Counted from the stretch's first letter, positions 1-6,497 are shown. The stretch is DNA of 6,938 bases from Enterococcus_I eurekensis (GCF_042654605.1 NZ_JBHSGT010000042.1:1-6938), one strand, 5' to 3'. The notes: generated from the letters alone by a model not told the origin. Numbers and translations: made by a program.

Positions 1-269
1 TTGTGGAAATAATGATGGTAAAAAGGGTTTGCATATCCGTGAATGGACTTGTAGCAAGTGCAATACTAGTCATGATAGAGATATCAATGCAAGTAAAAAT
101 ATATTGACCGAAGGTCTAAGATTACAAGTATTAGCTTAGATAGAATATAGAACCGTAGGAACTACGGGGATAGCTTAGTAAACAAGAGAAACCTCTGTGA
201 GTAAAGAAATGCGCTTGCAAGTATGTTCTGTTCCTAAGAATCTCGTGACTTCAGTCATGAGAGGTTCAA
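1..269 (+). mobile_element. Right end of an IS200/IS605-family element (left part outside the window)
   Basis: The region holds a tnpB 3' end, a small stem (153-158 with 162-167) followed by GGGGATAGC, and a subterminal hairpin at 242-261. The hairpin has stem CTCGTGAC/GTCATGAG, one G-T pair and loop TTCA, and is followed by GAGGTTCAA ending at 269. IS200/IS605 elements lack terminal inverted repeats. They end in subterminal hairpins read by the HUH transposase TnpA, and TCAA-type right cleavage sites are known in the family (for example IS608). I therefore put the right boundary just after TTCAA at 269. Whether a tnpA exists upstream cannot be seen. The insertion lies beyond the ksgA-side terminator, so it is probably harmless to the neighbouring operon. 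Confidence 0.85.
2..139 (+). CDS. tnpB: TnpB, RNA-guided endonuclease of IS200/IS605 (C-terminal 45 residues only)
   Basis: Only the C-terminus is in the window; the frame is open at the left edge and stops with TAG at 137-139. The visible residues begin with the end of the first zinc-finger CxxC pair (CG), then GKKGLHIREW, then the second pair CSKC, then HDRDINASKNIL. That is the TnpB/Fanzor zinc ribbon followed by the RuvC-III motif DRDxNAxxN, whose second Asp is a catalytic metal ligand. TnpB proteins of this family are about 370-400 residues and cut DNA guided by an omega-RNA transcribed from the element's right end, which helps keep the transposon in place. The visible part has intact motifs with no frameshift, but nothing can be said of the missing N-terminal part. 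The strand and tail agree with the right-end structures that follow directly. Confidence 0.9.
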   Translation, partial: CGNNDGKKGLHIREWTCSKCNTSHDRDINASKNILTEGLRLQVLA

Positions 270-285
270 GAATAATTGTATCCTT
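40..285 (+). ncRNA. Probable omega-RNA of TnpB with its guide segment
   Basis: In characterised TnpB systems the omega-RNA overlaps the tnpB 3' end, runs through the right end of the element and finishes with about 16 nt of flanking DNA as guide. Here the matching parts are the tnpB tail, the stem CCGTAG/CTACGG (153-158 with 162-167) followed by GGGGATAGC, the terminal hairpin at 242-261 and TTCAA at 265-269. The guide would then be 270-285 (GAATAATTGTATCCTT). The 5' end is not visible in sequence; about 40 is set only by the roughly 230-nt scaffold length known for ISDra2. Confidence 0.55.
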
Positions 286-300
286 TGAGATTTTAGACAC

Positions 301-332
301 AAAAAAACAGCAAAGGAAATTTTCCCTTGCTG
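301..332 (-). terminator. Rho-independent terminator closing the tatD-rnmV-ksgA transcript
   Basis: Read on the minus strand, CAGCAAGGGAAA is followed within one base by TTTCCTTTGCTG and then seven T residues (301-307). The stem of about 12 bp has a single G-U pair in this orientation; read on the plus strand that pair becomes an A-C mismatch and there is no T run. This shows it works for leftward transcription. It lies about 170 bases downstream of the ksgA stop with no convincing gene between. Confidence 0.85.
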
Positions 333-503
333 AATACTTTTTATGGATTGTAATGTTGTTACCTAAATTGGCACCTGTGTCACAACCTACTATCGCTGTT
401 TCTACAGTCAGTGCTGATCGAACAATCAAGCATTTGTTACAGTAGTTGACGGAGTTCCTATCCGGTTAAATAGATCAGTCTCTTCAAAACCCGCTAATGC
501 TGA
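333..503. other. Intergenic stretch between ksgA stop and its terminator; no supported gene
   Basis: This is the part of the 364-base gene-free stretch (140-503) that is explained neither by the IS end nor by the terminator. The short reading frames on either strand have no ribosome binding site, and the larger ones run across the IS boundary. It is probably the 3' untranslated part of the ksgA transcript. No veg-type gene, which some Firmicutes carry after ksgA, is present here. Confidence 0.5.
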
Positions 504-1385
504 TTATTTACTCGCTTCCATTGCATTACTTAATGCTGCAAACTCGGCCAAACTCAATGTTTCCCCACGACGAACGGGATCGATCCCCGCTACTTCTAAA
601 CTACGGGTTAACCATTCTTTAATTTCTGGTGTTTTCCCATAGTTGTTTTGTAAGTTATTCCAGAGCGTTTTACGACGTAACTGGAAGGCCGCTTTCGTTA
701 GTTTGAAAAACTCGGCTTCATTTGTCACATCAACAGCTGGTTTCGCACGTTTCGTTAATTTTAAAATCGCTGAGTCCACATTTGGTTGTGGTACAAAGAC
801 CGTTTTTGGAACAATGAAAGCAAGTTGGGCTTCCATGTAATATTGAACAGCAATCGATAACGATCCGTAAGCTTTTGTCCCTGGTTGGGCACTGATTCGA
901 TCCGCAACTTCTTTTTGCATCATCACAACCATTTCAGCAATGTCGATACCTGATTCTAAGAAGTGCATCATAATAGGAGTTGTAATGTAATATGGTAAGT
1001 TTGCTACGACTTTAACTGGTAATTCTTTTTTGAATTCTTCTTTGATGATTGTTGCTAAGTCGGCTTTTAAAACGTCTTGGTGAATGACTTTGATATTTGG
1101 ATATGGTGATAACGTATCTGCCAAGACTGGAATGAGACGGTCATCAATTTCAAAAGCTAAAACTTGATTGGCATTTTGACCTAGATGCTCAGTTAAAGCC
1201 CCAATTCCCGGACCTACTTCAATCACGTTCGTCTCTTTGGTAATTTCAGCAGCTGCAACAATTTTACGTAAAATATTTGGTTCCGTTAAAAAGTTTTGTC
1301 CTAAACTTTTTTTAAAGGTAAATCCATGCACTTGTAGAATTTCTTTCGTTCTAGAAGGCGTCGCTATTTCTCGGTAATCATTCAA
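504..1385 (-). CDS. rsmA (ksgA): 16S rRNA (adenine1518-N6/adenine1519-N6)-dimethyltransferase
   Basis: This enzyme transfers four methyl groups from S-adenosylmethionine to two adjacent adenines in helix 45 of 16S rRNA, a late step in 30S assembly; its loss gives kasugamycin resistance. The 293-residue length is usual for Firmicutes. Visible motifs are KKSLGQNFL (25-33), the SAM-binding EVGPGIGALT (56-65), the acidic FEIDDRL loop (78-84), HQDVLK with Asp104, catalytic NLPYYI (129-134) and FVPQPNVDS (197-205), with the helical C-terminal domain after about 215. The start is TTG at 1383-1385, sharing TTGA with the rnmV stop. An AGAGGA ribosome binding site lies about 8 bases upstream, and the N-terminus (DYREIATPSRTKEIL) matches the enterococcal protein as I remember it. 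It is last in the tatD-rnmV-ksgA operon and translationally coupled to rnmV. Confidence 0.97.
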   Translation of the reverse strand: MNDYREIATPSRTKEILQVHGFTFKKSLGQNFLTEPNILRKIVAAAEITKETNVIEVGPGIGALTEHLGQNANQVLAFEIDDRLIPVLADTLSPYPNIKVIHQDVLKADLATIIKEEFKKELPVKVVANLPYYITTPIMMHFLESGIDIAEMVVMMQKEVADRISAQPGTKAYGSLSIAVQYYMEAQLAFIVPKTVFVPQPNVDSAILKLTKRAKPAVDVTNEAEFFKLTKAAFQLRRKTLWNNLQNNYGKTPEIKEWLTRSLEVAGIDPVRRGETLSLAEFAALSNAMEASK

Positions 1386-1951
1386 ATTTTTTCCTCTACT
1401 TTCTCTAAGGCAGCAAGTAATTCTTCTTTTGTAATCCGGAACATTGTTAAACGTTTTTGCAATTGTTTGCCATTTGTGTAACCAATGCGCAGTTCATCGC
1501 CTAATTTTTCACGACGTTCTTTTGACCCGTTACCTGCTAGTAGTCCTAGCGCCATTAAGTCTTGGCGACTAATTGACTCTTTTTCGACAGGTGATTGCAT
1601 CGGCTCCACGACACGATCCAGCGCTTCTAAAATTGCCTCATCACTCGCATGTTCGACTCCTAGGCTACGATGTTTTTTCTTACCCTTGGCTTGTGATCGT
1701 GGTAAAAAAGCATGCTTGGCATCCGGCACAGCTTCCATGATAATTTTACGAATCTTCTCACCTGAAAAATCTGGATCGGTAAAAACAATCACTCCTCGAA
1801 TTTCTTGGGCATGTTCAATTTGTCTTAAAATTTCATCATTAATTGCCGAACCGATTGTTTCGATGGTATCAGCCTCAACCACTTCTTGAATCCGTTTGGT
1901 GTCGTCTTTTCCCTCAACGACAATAATTTCTTCATAAACTGGTTTATCCAT
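1382..1951 (-). CDS. rnmV: Ribonuclease M5 (5S rRNA maturation)
   Basis: RNase M5 makes the double cut that yields mature 5S rRNA from its precursor in low-GC Gram-positives, in Bacillus subtilis together with ribosomal protein L18. The protein has 189 residues, the normal length. An N-terminal Toprim domain shows the metal-binding Glu13 in VVEGKDD (11-17), then ETIGSAIN (31-38) and the Asp pair in FTDPDFSGEKIRK (57-69; Asp59 and Asp61). A basic segment KGKKKH (89-94) and GVEHA (98-102) follow, then the C-terminal RNA-recognition region. The ATG (1949-1951) overlaps the tatD stop by one base (TAATG) with no strong ribosome binding site, so it is probably translated by coupling to tatD. Its 3' end overlaps the ksgA start by four bases. 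All key residues are intact. Confidence 0.96.
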   Translation of the reverse strand: MDKPVYEEIIVVEGKDDTKRIQEVVEADTIETIGSAINDEILRQIEHAQEIRGVIVFTDPDFSGEKIRKIIMEAVPDAKHAFLPRSQAKGKKKHRSLGVEHASDEAILEALDRVVEPMQSPVEKESISRQDLMALGLLAGNGSKERREKLGDELRIGYTNGKQLQKRLTMFRITKEELLAALEKVEEKI

Positions 1952-2718
1952 TAATTCAACCGGAACAATTCATGGGCATTTTTAGTTGTTTGCATAGCCA
2001 TTTCTTCAAAAGAAACTTCCCGCAATTCGGCTAATTTTTCTACTACAAAACGAGTATAACCTGGTTCGTTTCGTTTACCACGATACGGTACTGGTGCTAA
2101 ATACGGCGCATCGGTTTCAACGAGTAAACGATTCGCAGGTACTATTTTTGCAGCCTCTTGAACTTCAATTGCTTTTTTAAAGGTTACGACGCCACTAAAC
2201 GAAATGTGCATTCCTAAATCTAAAAAGCGCTTTGCCCATTCCTCATCACCACTGAAGCTATGCATAATACCACCAACTTCATGAATTCGATTGTCTTTTA
2301 ATATTTGATAGGTGTCTTCAATCGCATCGCGCATATGGATGCTGACCGGTAATTTCATTTCTTTCGCAATGGAAATTTGGCGTTCAAAAACTTTCGCTTG
2401 AACTTCTTTTGGATCTTCCATCCAATAATAATCCAAACCAATTTCTCCTAAAGCCACGACTTTTGGTAAAGTTAATTGCTCTTGTAGGCGTCGTTCAATT
2501 TCAGGCGTATAACTACCGGCTTCAGTTGGATGCCAGCCAATAATACTATAAATAAATTCATACGTACGGCTCAATTCCAGCGATTTTTCAATCGTTGGCG
2601 TATCAAAACCAACCACAGCCATTTCCGTTACACCAAACTCTTGGGCACGTCGGATGATTTCTGGGATTTCCGTCTTAAATTGGTCCGCATTTAGATGGGT
2701 ATGTGAATCAAAGATCAT
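1951..2718 (-). CDS. tatD: TatD-family metal-dependent hydrolase (YabD/TatD type)
   Basis: TatD proteins are TIM-barrel metallohydrolases of the amidohydrolase fold with 3'-5' DNA exonuclease activity shown for the E. coli member; the cellular role in Firmicutes is less certain. The 255-residue length is typical. The full ligand set is visible: His6 and His8 in DSHTHLN, Glu92 in ALGEIGLDYY, His128 in SIHMRDA, His153 in MHSFSGD, and Asp203 in VETDAPYLAP followed by YRGKRNEP (212-219). The ATG at 2716-2718 is preceded by a strong GAGGAGG-type ribosome binding site. It is first in the operon with rnmV and ksgA, a common Firmicutes order. The metG gene often found just upstream is replaced here by a divergent metallophosphoesterase gene. 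Confidence 0.95.
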   Translation of the reverse strand: MIFDSHTHLNADQFKTEIPEIIRRAQEFGVTEMAVVGFDTPTIEKSLELSRTYEFIYSIIGWHPTEAGSYTPEIERRLQEQLTLPKVVALGEIGLDYYWMEDPKEVQAKVFERQISIAKEMKLPVSIHMRDAIEDTYQILKDNRIHEVGGIMHSFSGDEEWAKRFLDLGMHISFSGVVTFKKAIEVQEAAKIVPANRLLVETDAPYLAPVPYRGKRNEPGYTRFVVEKLAELREVSFEEMAMQTTKNAHELFRLN

Positions 2719-2745
2719 GTGTTACTCCTCCTCATTCTCCCATAT

Positions 2746-2773
2746 ACAATAGCATATTTTCGGTTATTCTGAA
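2746..2773 (-). promoter_or_regulatory. Probable promoter of the tatD-rnmV-ksgA operon
   Basis: On the minus strand a -10 TATTGT (2746-2751) is preceded by TGC, an extended -10, with a possible -35 TTCAGA (2768-2773) at 16 bases. This places the start of transcription about 20 bases before the tatD ATG. It is the best candidate in the divergent spacer. The -35 is a poor match. Confidence 0.5.
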
Positions 2774-2820
2774 ATGAAAAGAACCCAATTTTTCATTAAT
2801 TTTCATTTAAAAATTTTACC

Positions 2821-2849
2821 TTGTGTTCGATTGCTTTTTTATATATTAT
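2821..2849 (+). promoter_or_regulatory. Probable promoter of the metallophosphoesterase-like gene
   Basis: TTGTGT (2821-2826) and TATTAT (2844-2849) are separated by 17 bases, a good sigma-A arrangement, about 55 bases before the ATG at 2905. The leader between them contains the short inverted repeat AACGA/TCGTT and a GAAGGAG ribosome binding site at 2891-2897. Confidence 0.5.
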
Positions 2850-2904
2850 CAACTATCCTTAGAGATAACGAATCTATCGTTCGAAATTATGAAGGAGCCT
2901 ATCT

Positions 2905-3750
2905 ATGTCAAAAATTATTTACCTTCTTATTTTTGGATTGAGTCTACTTTTATTTTATTGGTATTTTTTAAAACCGAAAAAAGCTAAAGAAGTTCATTAC
3001 TTAATTCACAAAGATAAACGTCAAGTATTAGACATCTCGAATGCCTATGATTTGTACGAGGATTCAAAAACACTGCTTGTAGCGCATTTTGGTGATACTC
3101 ATTTTCGTAGTGGTCATGGACCGAAGAAATTAAATCCTTTAATTCGTTCAACAATTGCCCGAGAGCCCGATATTATTGTCTTTACCGGTGATTTGATTGC
3201 CAATTATGAGAGTTGGCCCCATCATTTGACACCAACATTGGTCGATAAGTTGAAGCGTTTAAAAGCACCCAGTGGAAAATTTGCGATTCTTGGCAACCAG
3301 GATTACGTGAAGGATGGCCAATATTTCGTCCAAGAAGTCTTAAAAGACGCTGAATTTCAGCCACTCGTCAATGAAAGCATTTTTACAGCAAAAGAAGAGA
3401 CTGCTGTCCATATTGTCGGCATGGATGATACCATTCTTGGACATCCTGTTTATGAATTTGACAAAAAAATCGCCAATTGGCAATTATTACTCGTTCATGA
3501 AGCCGGTCACATCGAAAAAGTCAAATCGCTACTTGATTTTGATCTTGTTTTAACTGGACATCAATTCAAAAAAAGAATCTTCAAAAAAAATCAGAACGCA
3601 CCAAAATTTACAGATGGTCTCTATCAACTCGGTAGTAAAACATTACTATCGATTTTTCCCAAGTATGAAGCTGGGAAAATTTTCCTTAAGACACCCACGA
3701 TTTACTATTACCACTTAGTTAAAGAAAGCAATAAAAAACCAACTTCTTAA
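2905..3750 (+). CDS. Membrane-anchored metallophosphoesterase-like protein with altered active-site motifs
   Basis: The 281-residue protein starts with one hydrophobic segment (about 4-22, followed by KPKK), so it is probably tethered to the membrane; the topology is not certain. The rest follows the calcineurin-like phosphoesterase order, closest to YkuE-type proteins: FGDTH (62-66), FTGDL (93-97), ILGNQDY (128-134), LLVHEAGH (195-202) and LTGHQF (216-221). Compared with the family pattern DxH, GDxxD, GNHD, H, GHxH, it has Ala99 where the second Asp of GDxxD is expected, Gln132 for the His of GNHD, and Phe221 for the last His of GHxH. Asp64, His66, Asp96, Asn131, His198 and His219 remain. 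It may be a divergent or weak enzyme, or a binding protein; its substrate is unknown. The gene has its own promoter and a GAAGGAG site 7 bases before ATG. Confidence 0.8.
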   Translation: MSKIIYLLIFGLSLLLFYWYFLKPKKAKEVHYLIHKDKRQVLDISNAYDLYEDSKTLLVAHFGDTHFRSGHGPKKLNPLIRSTIAREPDIIVFTGDLIANYESWPHHLTPTLVDKLKRLKAPSGKFAILGNQDYVKDGQYFVQEVLKDAEFQPLVNESIFTAKEETAVHIVGMDDTILGHPVYEFDKKIANWQLLLVHEAGHIEKVKSLLDFDLVLTGHQFKKRIFKKNQNAPKFTDGLYQLGSKTLLSIFPKYEAGKIFLKTPTIYYYHLVKESNKKPTS

Positions 3751-3785
3751 CCGTTAGCACATAACGGGAAGGAAGTTGGTTTTTT
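3733..3785. terminator. Bidirectional Rho-independent terminator between convergent genes
   Basis: The outer arms AAAAAACCAACTTC (3733-3746) and GAAGTTGGTTTTTT (3772-3785) pair perfectly over 14 bases. An inner stem CCGTTA/TAACGG (3751-3756 with 3762-3767) extends the hairpin. T runs are present on both strands, so it can stop both the plus-strand gene, whose stop codon lies inside it, and the minus-strand DUF438 gene, whose stop is three bases away. Confidence 0.9.
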
Positions 3786-3787
3786 AG

Positions 3788-5137
3788 TTATTCAGTAACG
3801 CCTTCTAGTAGGCGCTTTTGTCCGGCAATTTGCTGAATCTCGGTAATATCTTGTGAGACTTCCAAACAGCCCATGTATTGACCGGCGTCATCTTTTAAGG
3901 CAAAATAACGAATATAAATTTTACGATCGCGGCGGTCAATCCAAAATTCTGCCTTATCACGGCGATTGGCTTTGAAATCATTTAAAATTTCTTCCACCAT
4001 GTGCATGCTTTTTGGTGGATGGCAATTAATCACTTGGCGTCCAATCACTGAACGCGTTCTCGGGAAGATTGGTGTTGGTCCTTCTGAGTAAAAACGAACC
4101 GTATCATCTGCATCAACAAAAGTCATATCAACTGGAATCGTTTGGAAAATAGCCATCAATTGGTCGACATTTAAAATACCAGTTTTAAAGACAACTTGAT
4201 CGGCTTGCGGTGTGTCTTCCCAATCGTAACGGCGGCTACGACGTTTGCTCGTTTTTTTCTCTTCGGCTAAGCCTTCTGCAATCCCATCGGTTGTTTCTTT
4301 GGCTTGTTGAATCGCCATTTGACGCAATGGCTCCCGTTCTTCCTCTTTTAACAAGGCTTCTGGACTGGCTTTCCAAGGTAATGGTTCTGGGATATAAGCA
4401 AATCCTATTTCAAAACTATCTTTAGCGATTTCTTCCCAATCTGTTAAACTAAAAACGTCTAATGTCATTGGGACCATGATTTCTTCTTCTTTAAAAATCA
4501 TCTCTTCAATCTCTTCTTTAAGTTCTTCCCACTGGGCTTTAATCAGATTAAAAACAACTTTCTCACCTTTAACATAAGCTAATAGTTCTTTTGCCATCTC
4601 GCGAACTTCATCGTCAACACCCCACATCACTTGCGGTGGCGCGGTAATCCCATATTTTTCCATATAACTGAAAATCAATGTTTCTTTACGTGCATAATGT
4701 TTGTCGATTTGTAGCAAGTCGGTTAACGCATGAATTAAACGCTCTTTGTATGACCATTGACCTTTTTCGATTTTTTCAAGAATGCTTTCAATTTCATCAC
4801 TTAGTAGCGATTGTAAGACTTGATTTTCAAGTTTTAGCGTATGAACGGGGTGTCCTGGTTGACCATGCTCTTCGTTTGAATGATGAATTTCATTTATTGA
4901 ACCCTTAAAAACAGCCGCATGAATATTGCAGAGTTTTTGAATTTCTGAAGGATCAAGTCCTCCTTGAATTAAGGCACGTTCTGCAGCGGTAATTTCTAGA
5001 ACATCAACGCCATCAAATTCTTCATTGAATAAACGTTTAGCCTCTTCAAAAGCGCCACCTTGGTGTAATAAAGATAAAATTTCAACAATTCGTGCTTGGC
5101 GTTGCTCTTTCGTTCTTGTTCGTTTGGTTGTTTCCAT
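3788..5137 (-). CDS. DUF438 / hemerythrin-like / PAS-domain protein
   Basis: Three parts are seen in 449 residues. An N-terminal DUF438 region covers about 12-80. A hemerythrin-like four-helix region covers about 84-230, with candidate iron ligands His96 and His99 (HPVHTLKLEN), His136, His147 and Glu152 (DKHYARKE) and the typical KEEEIMVPM (216-224). A C-terminal PAS-like domain covers about 320-440, with CHPPKS (372-377), FWIDRRDRKIYIRY and GCLEVSQDIT. A charged linker lies at about 264-308. The family is known in Firmicutes; a role in sensing or handling iron, oxygen or nitric oxide is inferred from the hemerythrin and PAS parts and is not proven. The start ATG (5135-5137) directly abuts the TAG of the DUF1858 gene, with AGGAG about 8 bases upstream. 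No catalytic output domain is present, so it is not a histidine kinase or cyclase. Confidence 0.88.
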   Translation of the reverse strand: METTKRTRTKEQRQARIVEILSLLHQGGAFEEAKRLFNEEFDGVDVLEITAAERALIQGGLDPSEIQKLCNIHAAVFKGSINEIHHSNEEHGQPGHPVHTLKLENQVLQSLLSDEIESILEKIEKGQWSYKERLIHALTDLLQIDKHYARKETLIFSYMEKYGITAPPQVMWGVDDEVREMAKELLAYVKGEKVVFNLIKAQWEELKEEIEEMIFKEEEIMVPMTLDVFSLTDWEEIAKDSFEIGFAYIPEPLPWKASPEALLKEEEREPLRQMAIQQAKETTDGIAEGLAEEKKTSKRRSRRYDWEDTPQADQVVFKTGILNVDQLMAIFQTIPVDMTFVDADDTVRFYSEGPTPIFPRTRSVIGRQVINCHPPKSMHMVEEILNDFKANRRDKAEFWIDRRDRKIYIRYFALKDDAGQYMGCLEVSQDITEIQQIAGQKRLLEGVTE

Positions 5138-5365
5138 CTATTCCACTCCTATGATTTGAAATCCTTTTGCTTCAAACACATCGATTACTTTTTCTAAAGG
5201 AATTTTTTTCATCTTAGCTCCCTTAGGAATGGTTACGTAACGGCCGGCGGTTTGAATCATTCCTGGTTTAACGATATCTTTAAAGCCAATTTCAAACATG
5301 ATATCTTTCACAATTGGGTATTGGCTAATCAGTTCATACAACGATTTTGAAAAATCAATTTCCAT
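5138..5365 (-). CDS. Small DUF1858-domain protein
   Basis: This is a 75-residue protein made of one DUF1858-like domain: KSLYELISQYPIVKDIMFEIGF (6-27), then VTIPKGAKMKKIPLEKVIDVFEAKGF to near the end. Related domains occur beside or fused to hemerythrin/iron-sulfur-repair proteins. This one has no Cys, so it does not carry the cysteine motif seen in some relatives and is unlikely to bind a metal through thiolates. The ATG at 5363-5365 has a GGAGGG site 5-10 bases upstream. The stop codon abuts the start of the DUF438/hemerythrin gene, so the two are co-transcribed and probably work together, perhaps as partners in one complex. Its biochemical function is unknown. Confidence 0.85.
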   Translation of the reverse strand: MEIDFSKSLYELISQYPIVKDIMFEIGFKDIVKPGMIQTAGRYVTIPKGAKMKKIPLEKVIDVFEAKGFQIIGVE

Positions 5366-5380
5366 CTAATCCCTCCTAAT

Positions 5381-5395
5381 TAAGAATCATTCTCA
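5381..5395. promoter_or_regulatory. Candidate Fur-family operator before the DUF1858-DUF438 operon
   Basis: The minus strand reads TGAGAATGATTCTTA, a 7-1-7 inverted repeat with one mismatch. It matches the Bacillus Fur consensus TGATAATNATTATCA at 11 of 14 defined positions and the PerR consensus at 10. It lies 9 bases after the -10 box and just before the ribosome binding site, where a bound repressor would block transcription. Which Fur-family member (Fur, PerR or Zur) would bind cannot be told from sequence. Confidence 0.6.
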
Positions 5396-5404
5396 ATCAA
5401 GTCT

Positions 5405-5434
5405 AGTATAGCACAGTCGTATCTTTTTTCACAA
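5405..5434 (-). promoter_or_regulatory. Promoter of the DUF1858-DUF438 operon
   Basis: On the minus strand the -10 is TATACT (5405-5410) with extended -10 TGC before it, and the -35 candidate is TTGTGA (5429-5434) at 18 bases. The start would fall near 5398, so the Fur-like box covers about +3 to +17. Confidence 0.65.
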
Positions 5435-5441
5435 AAATATT

Positions 5442-5474
5442 AAAAAGCCTAGAAAAAATTAATTTTCTAGGCTT
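5442..5474 (-). terminator. Rho-independent terminator of the dehydrogenase/epimerase gene
   Basis: AAGCCTAGAAAA (5445-5456) pairs with TTTTCTAGGCTT (5463-5474) over 12 bases with a six-base loop. Read on the minus strand the hairpin ends in a T run, 13 bases after the stop codon of the gene ending at 5488. It separates that gene from the Fur-like-controlled operon. Confidence 0.85.
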
Positions 5475-5487
5475 CTTCTCTCATTTA

Positions 5488-6462
5488 TTAATCTTGAACA
5501 CAAAGTGCTAATGATTCTTTAATTGATGCAATTACGTCATCTTCCTTGTAGCCTAAAACATCCATCGTTTCTTTTGGATCGATGAATAAATCTTCCGCTT
5601 GTAAGCGTGAGCTAACTTCAACGTGCATTCCATGTTCAACACCTTTATCAGAGGCTGCTTTGTCAATTGCACGGTAGCGGTCGACCATTTGTTCATAAGG
5701 TACAACTTTTAGTTCTGTTGTTTCTGTTTGACCTAAAGCGTCAACCATCATTTGGTAGAATTCAGCGTATTTCATATTAATACCGCTGATTGCATAGGTA
5801 CCGCGGTGTGCGCCATTTTCAAGTGCACCAATTGCTGCTTGAGCTACTTGTTGAACGGTAACCATTGCTGTTCCTCCTTGTAAAACAGGGAAAACAGGTT
5901 GACCTTTAATTTGGTCTGTAAACATTTTCCATAATGGTAAGCGGCCTGGCATTGTTCCAAAGATATAAGGTAAACGTAGGCTAGAAACTTTCATTTCGCC
6001 TTCACCTTCACAAAAGGCAACTTGTTCTTGTAATAAGCGAGTATTTGGATACGCTTGTTTGCGTAATTCGAATTCTGGTAAGCGCTCTGCGAATTCTGCG
6101 AAGTAAGAACCGAAAAGAACGAAATTTTTAACGCCGGCTTTTTTCGCTAAACGTGCTACACGTTGCGTTGGTAAAACGTTTGCTTCATAGAAAAATTTGA
6201 CTGCTGGTTTGGCTGGAACTATACGCTCATCCGCACCCGCTGCATAAATGAATCCTTCACAATCTTCCAATGTTTCGATGATTTCTTCATCACTTAATTC
6301 AAAGAAATTACCTAAAGAACATTCTACTCCTTCTGGAATAATGCCTTCTGCTGGCATAGGAGGTAATGCCATTGTTTTAACTTCATAACCTTTTGATAAC
6401 GCCTCTAACATTGTGTAGTAACCTAAAAATCCTGTTCCACCTAAAATAAATAATTTTGCCAT
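5488..6462 (-). CDS. Extended short-chain dehydrogenase/reductase, NAD-dependent epimerase/dehydratase-like
   Basis: The 324-residue protein has a full Rossmann start, FILGGTGFLG (5-14), the TGxxGxxG nucleotide site of extended SDRs. IYAAGADE (72-79), NFVLFGSY with Ser119, and SSLRLPYIFGTMPGRLP (160-176) are also typical of the epimerase/dehydratase group. The active-site Tyr is probably Tyr138 in YPNTRLLQEQ, the usual YxxSKxxxE position, but the catalytic Lys is replaced by Arg142, which would weaken or change the chemistry. The substrate cannot be named. The ATG (6460-6462) has an AGAGGA-type site about 9 bases upstream. The gene stands alone between its own promoter and terminator, divergent from an AraC-type regulator gene that may have controlled it. 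Confidence 0.88.
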   Translation of the reverse strand: MAKLFILGGTGFLGYYTMLEALSKGYEVKTMALPPMPAEGIIPEGVECSLGNFFELSDEEIIETLEDCEGFIYAAGADERIVPAKPAVKFFYEANVLPTQRVARLAKKAGVKNFVLFGSYFAEFAERLPEFELRKQAYPNTRLLQEQVAFCEGEGEMKVSSLRLPYIFGTMPGRLPLWKMFTDQIKGQPVFPVLQGGTAMVTVQQVAQAAIGALENGAHRGTYAISGINMKYAEFYQMMVDALGQTETTELKVVPYEQMVDRYRAIDKAASDKGVEHGMHVEVSSRLQAEDLFIDPKETMDVLGYKEDDVIASIKESLALCVQD

Positions 6463-6491
6463 ATCGTCTTTTCCTCTTTTCTTTAATTGTG

Positions 6492-6497
6492 ATTATA
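6492..6497 (-). promoter_or_regulatory. Probable -10 element of the dehydrogenase/epimerase gene
   Basis: A perfect TATAAT is found on the minus strand about 30 bases before the start codon. No good -35 is visible at 16-18 bases, so the promoter may need an activator, such as the divergent AraC-type protein. Confidence 0.5.

Noticed and set aside
175..445. Reading frames of about 80 codons on both strands across the IS right end and the terminator
   Set aside because: Both cross the IS boundary and the hairpins, need weak or unsupported starts, and give no recognisable protein.
333..503. A possible small gene or remnant on the minus strand after ksgA
   Set aside because: The frame directly after ksgA stops quickly, the next begins at TTG without a ribosome binding site, and neither resembles Veg or any family I know.
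1485..1889. 134-codon plus-strand frame inside rnmV
   Set aside because: It is antisense to a gene with complete Toprim motifs, and its Ser-rich, low-complexity product is typical of a shadow frame.
4678..4908. 76-codon plus-strand frame inside the DUF438 gene
   Set aside because: It is antisense to the hemerythrin-like region, whose conserved His and Glu residues show which strand codes.
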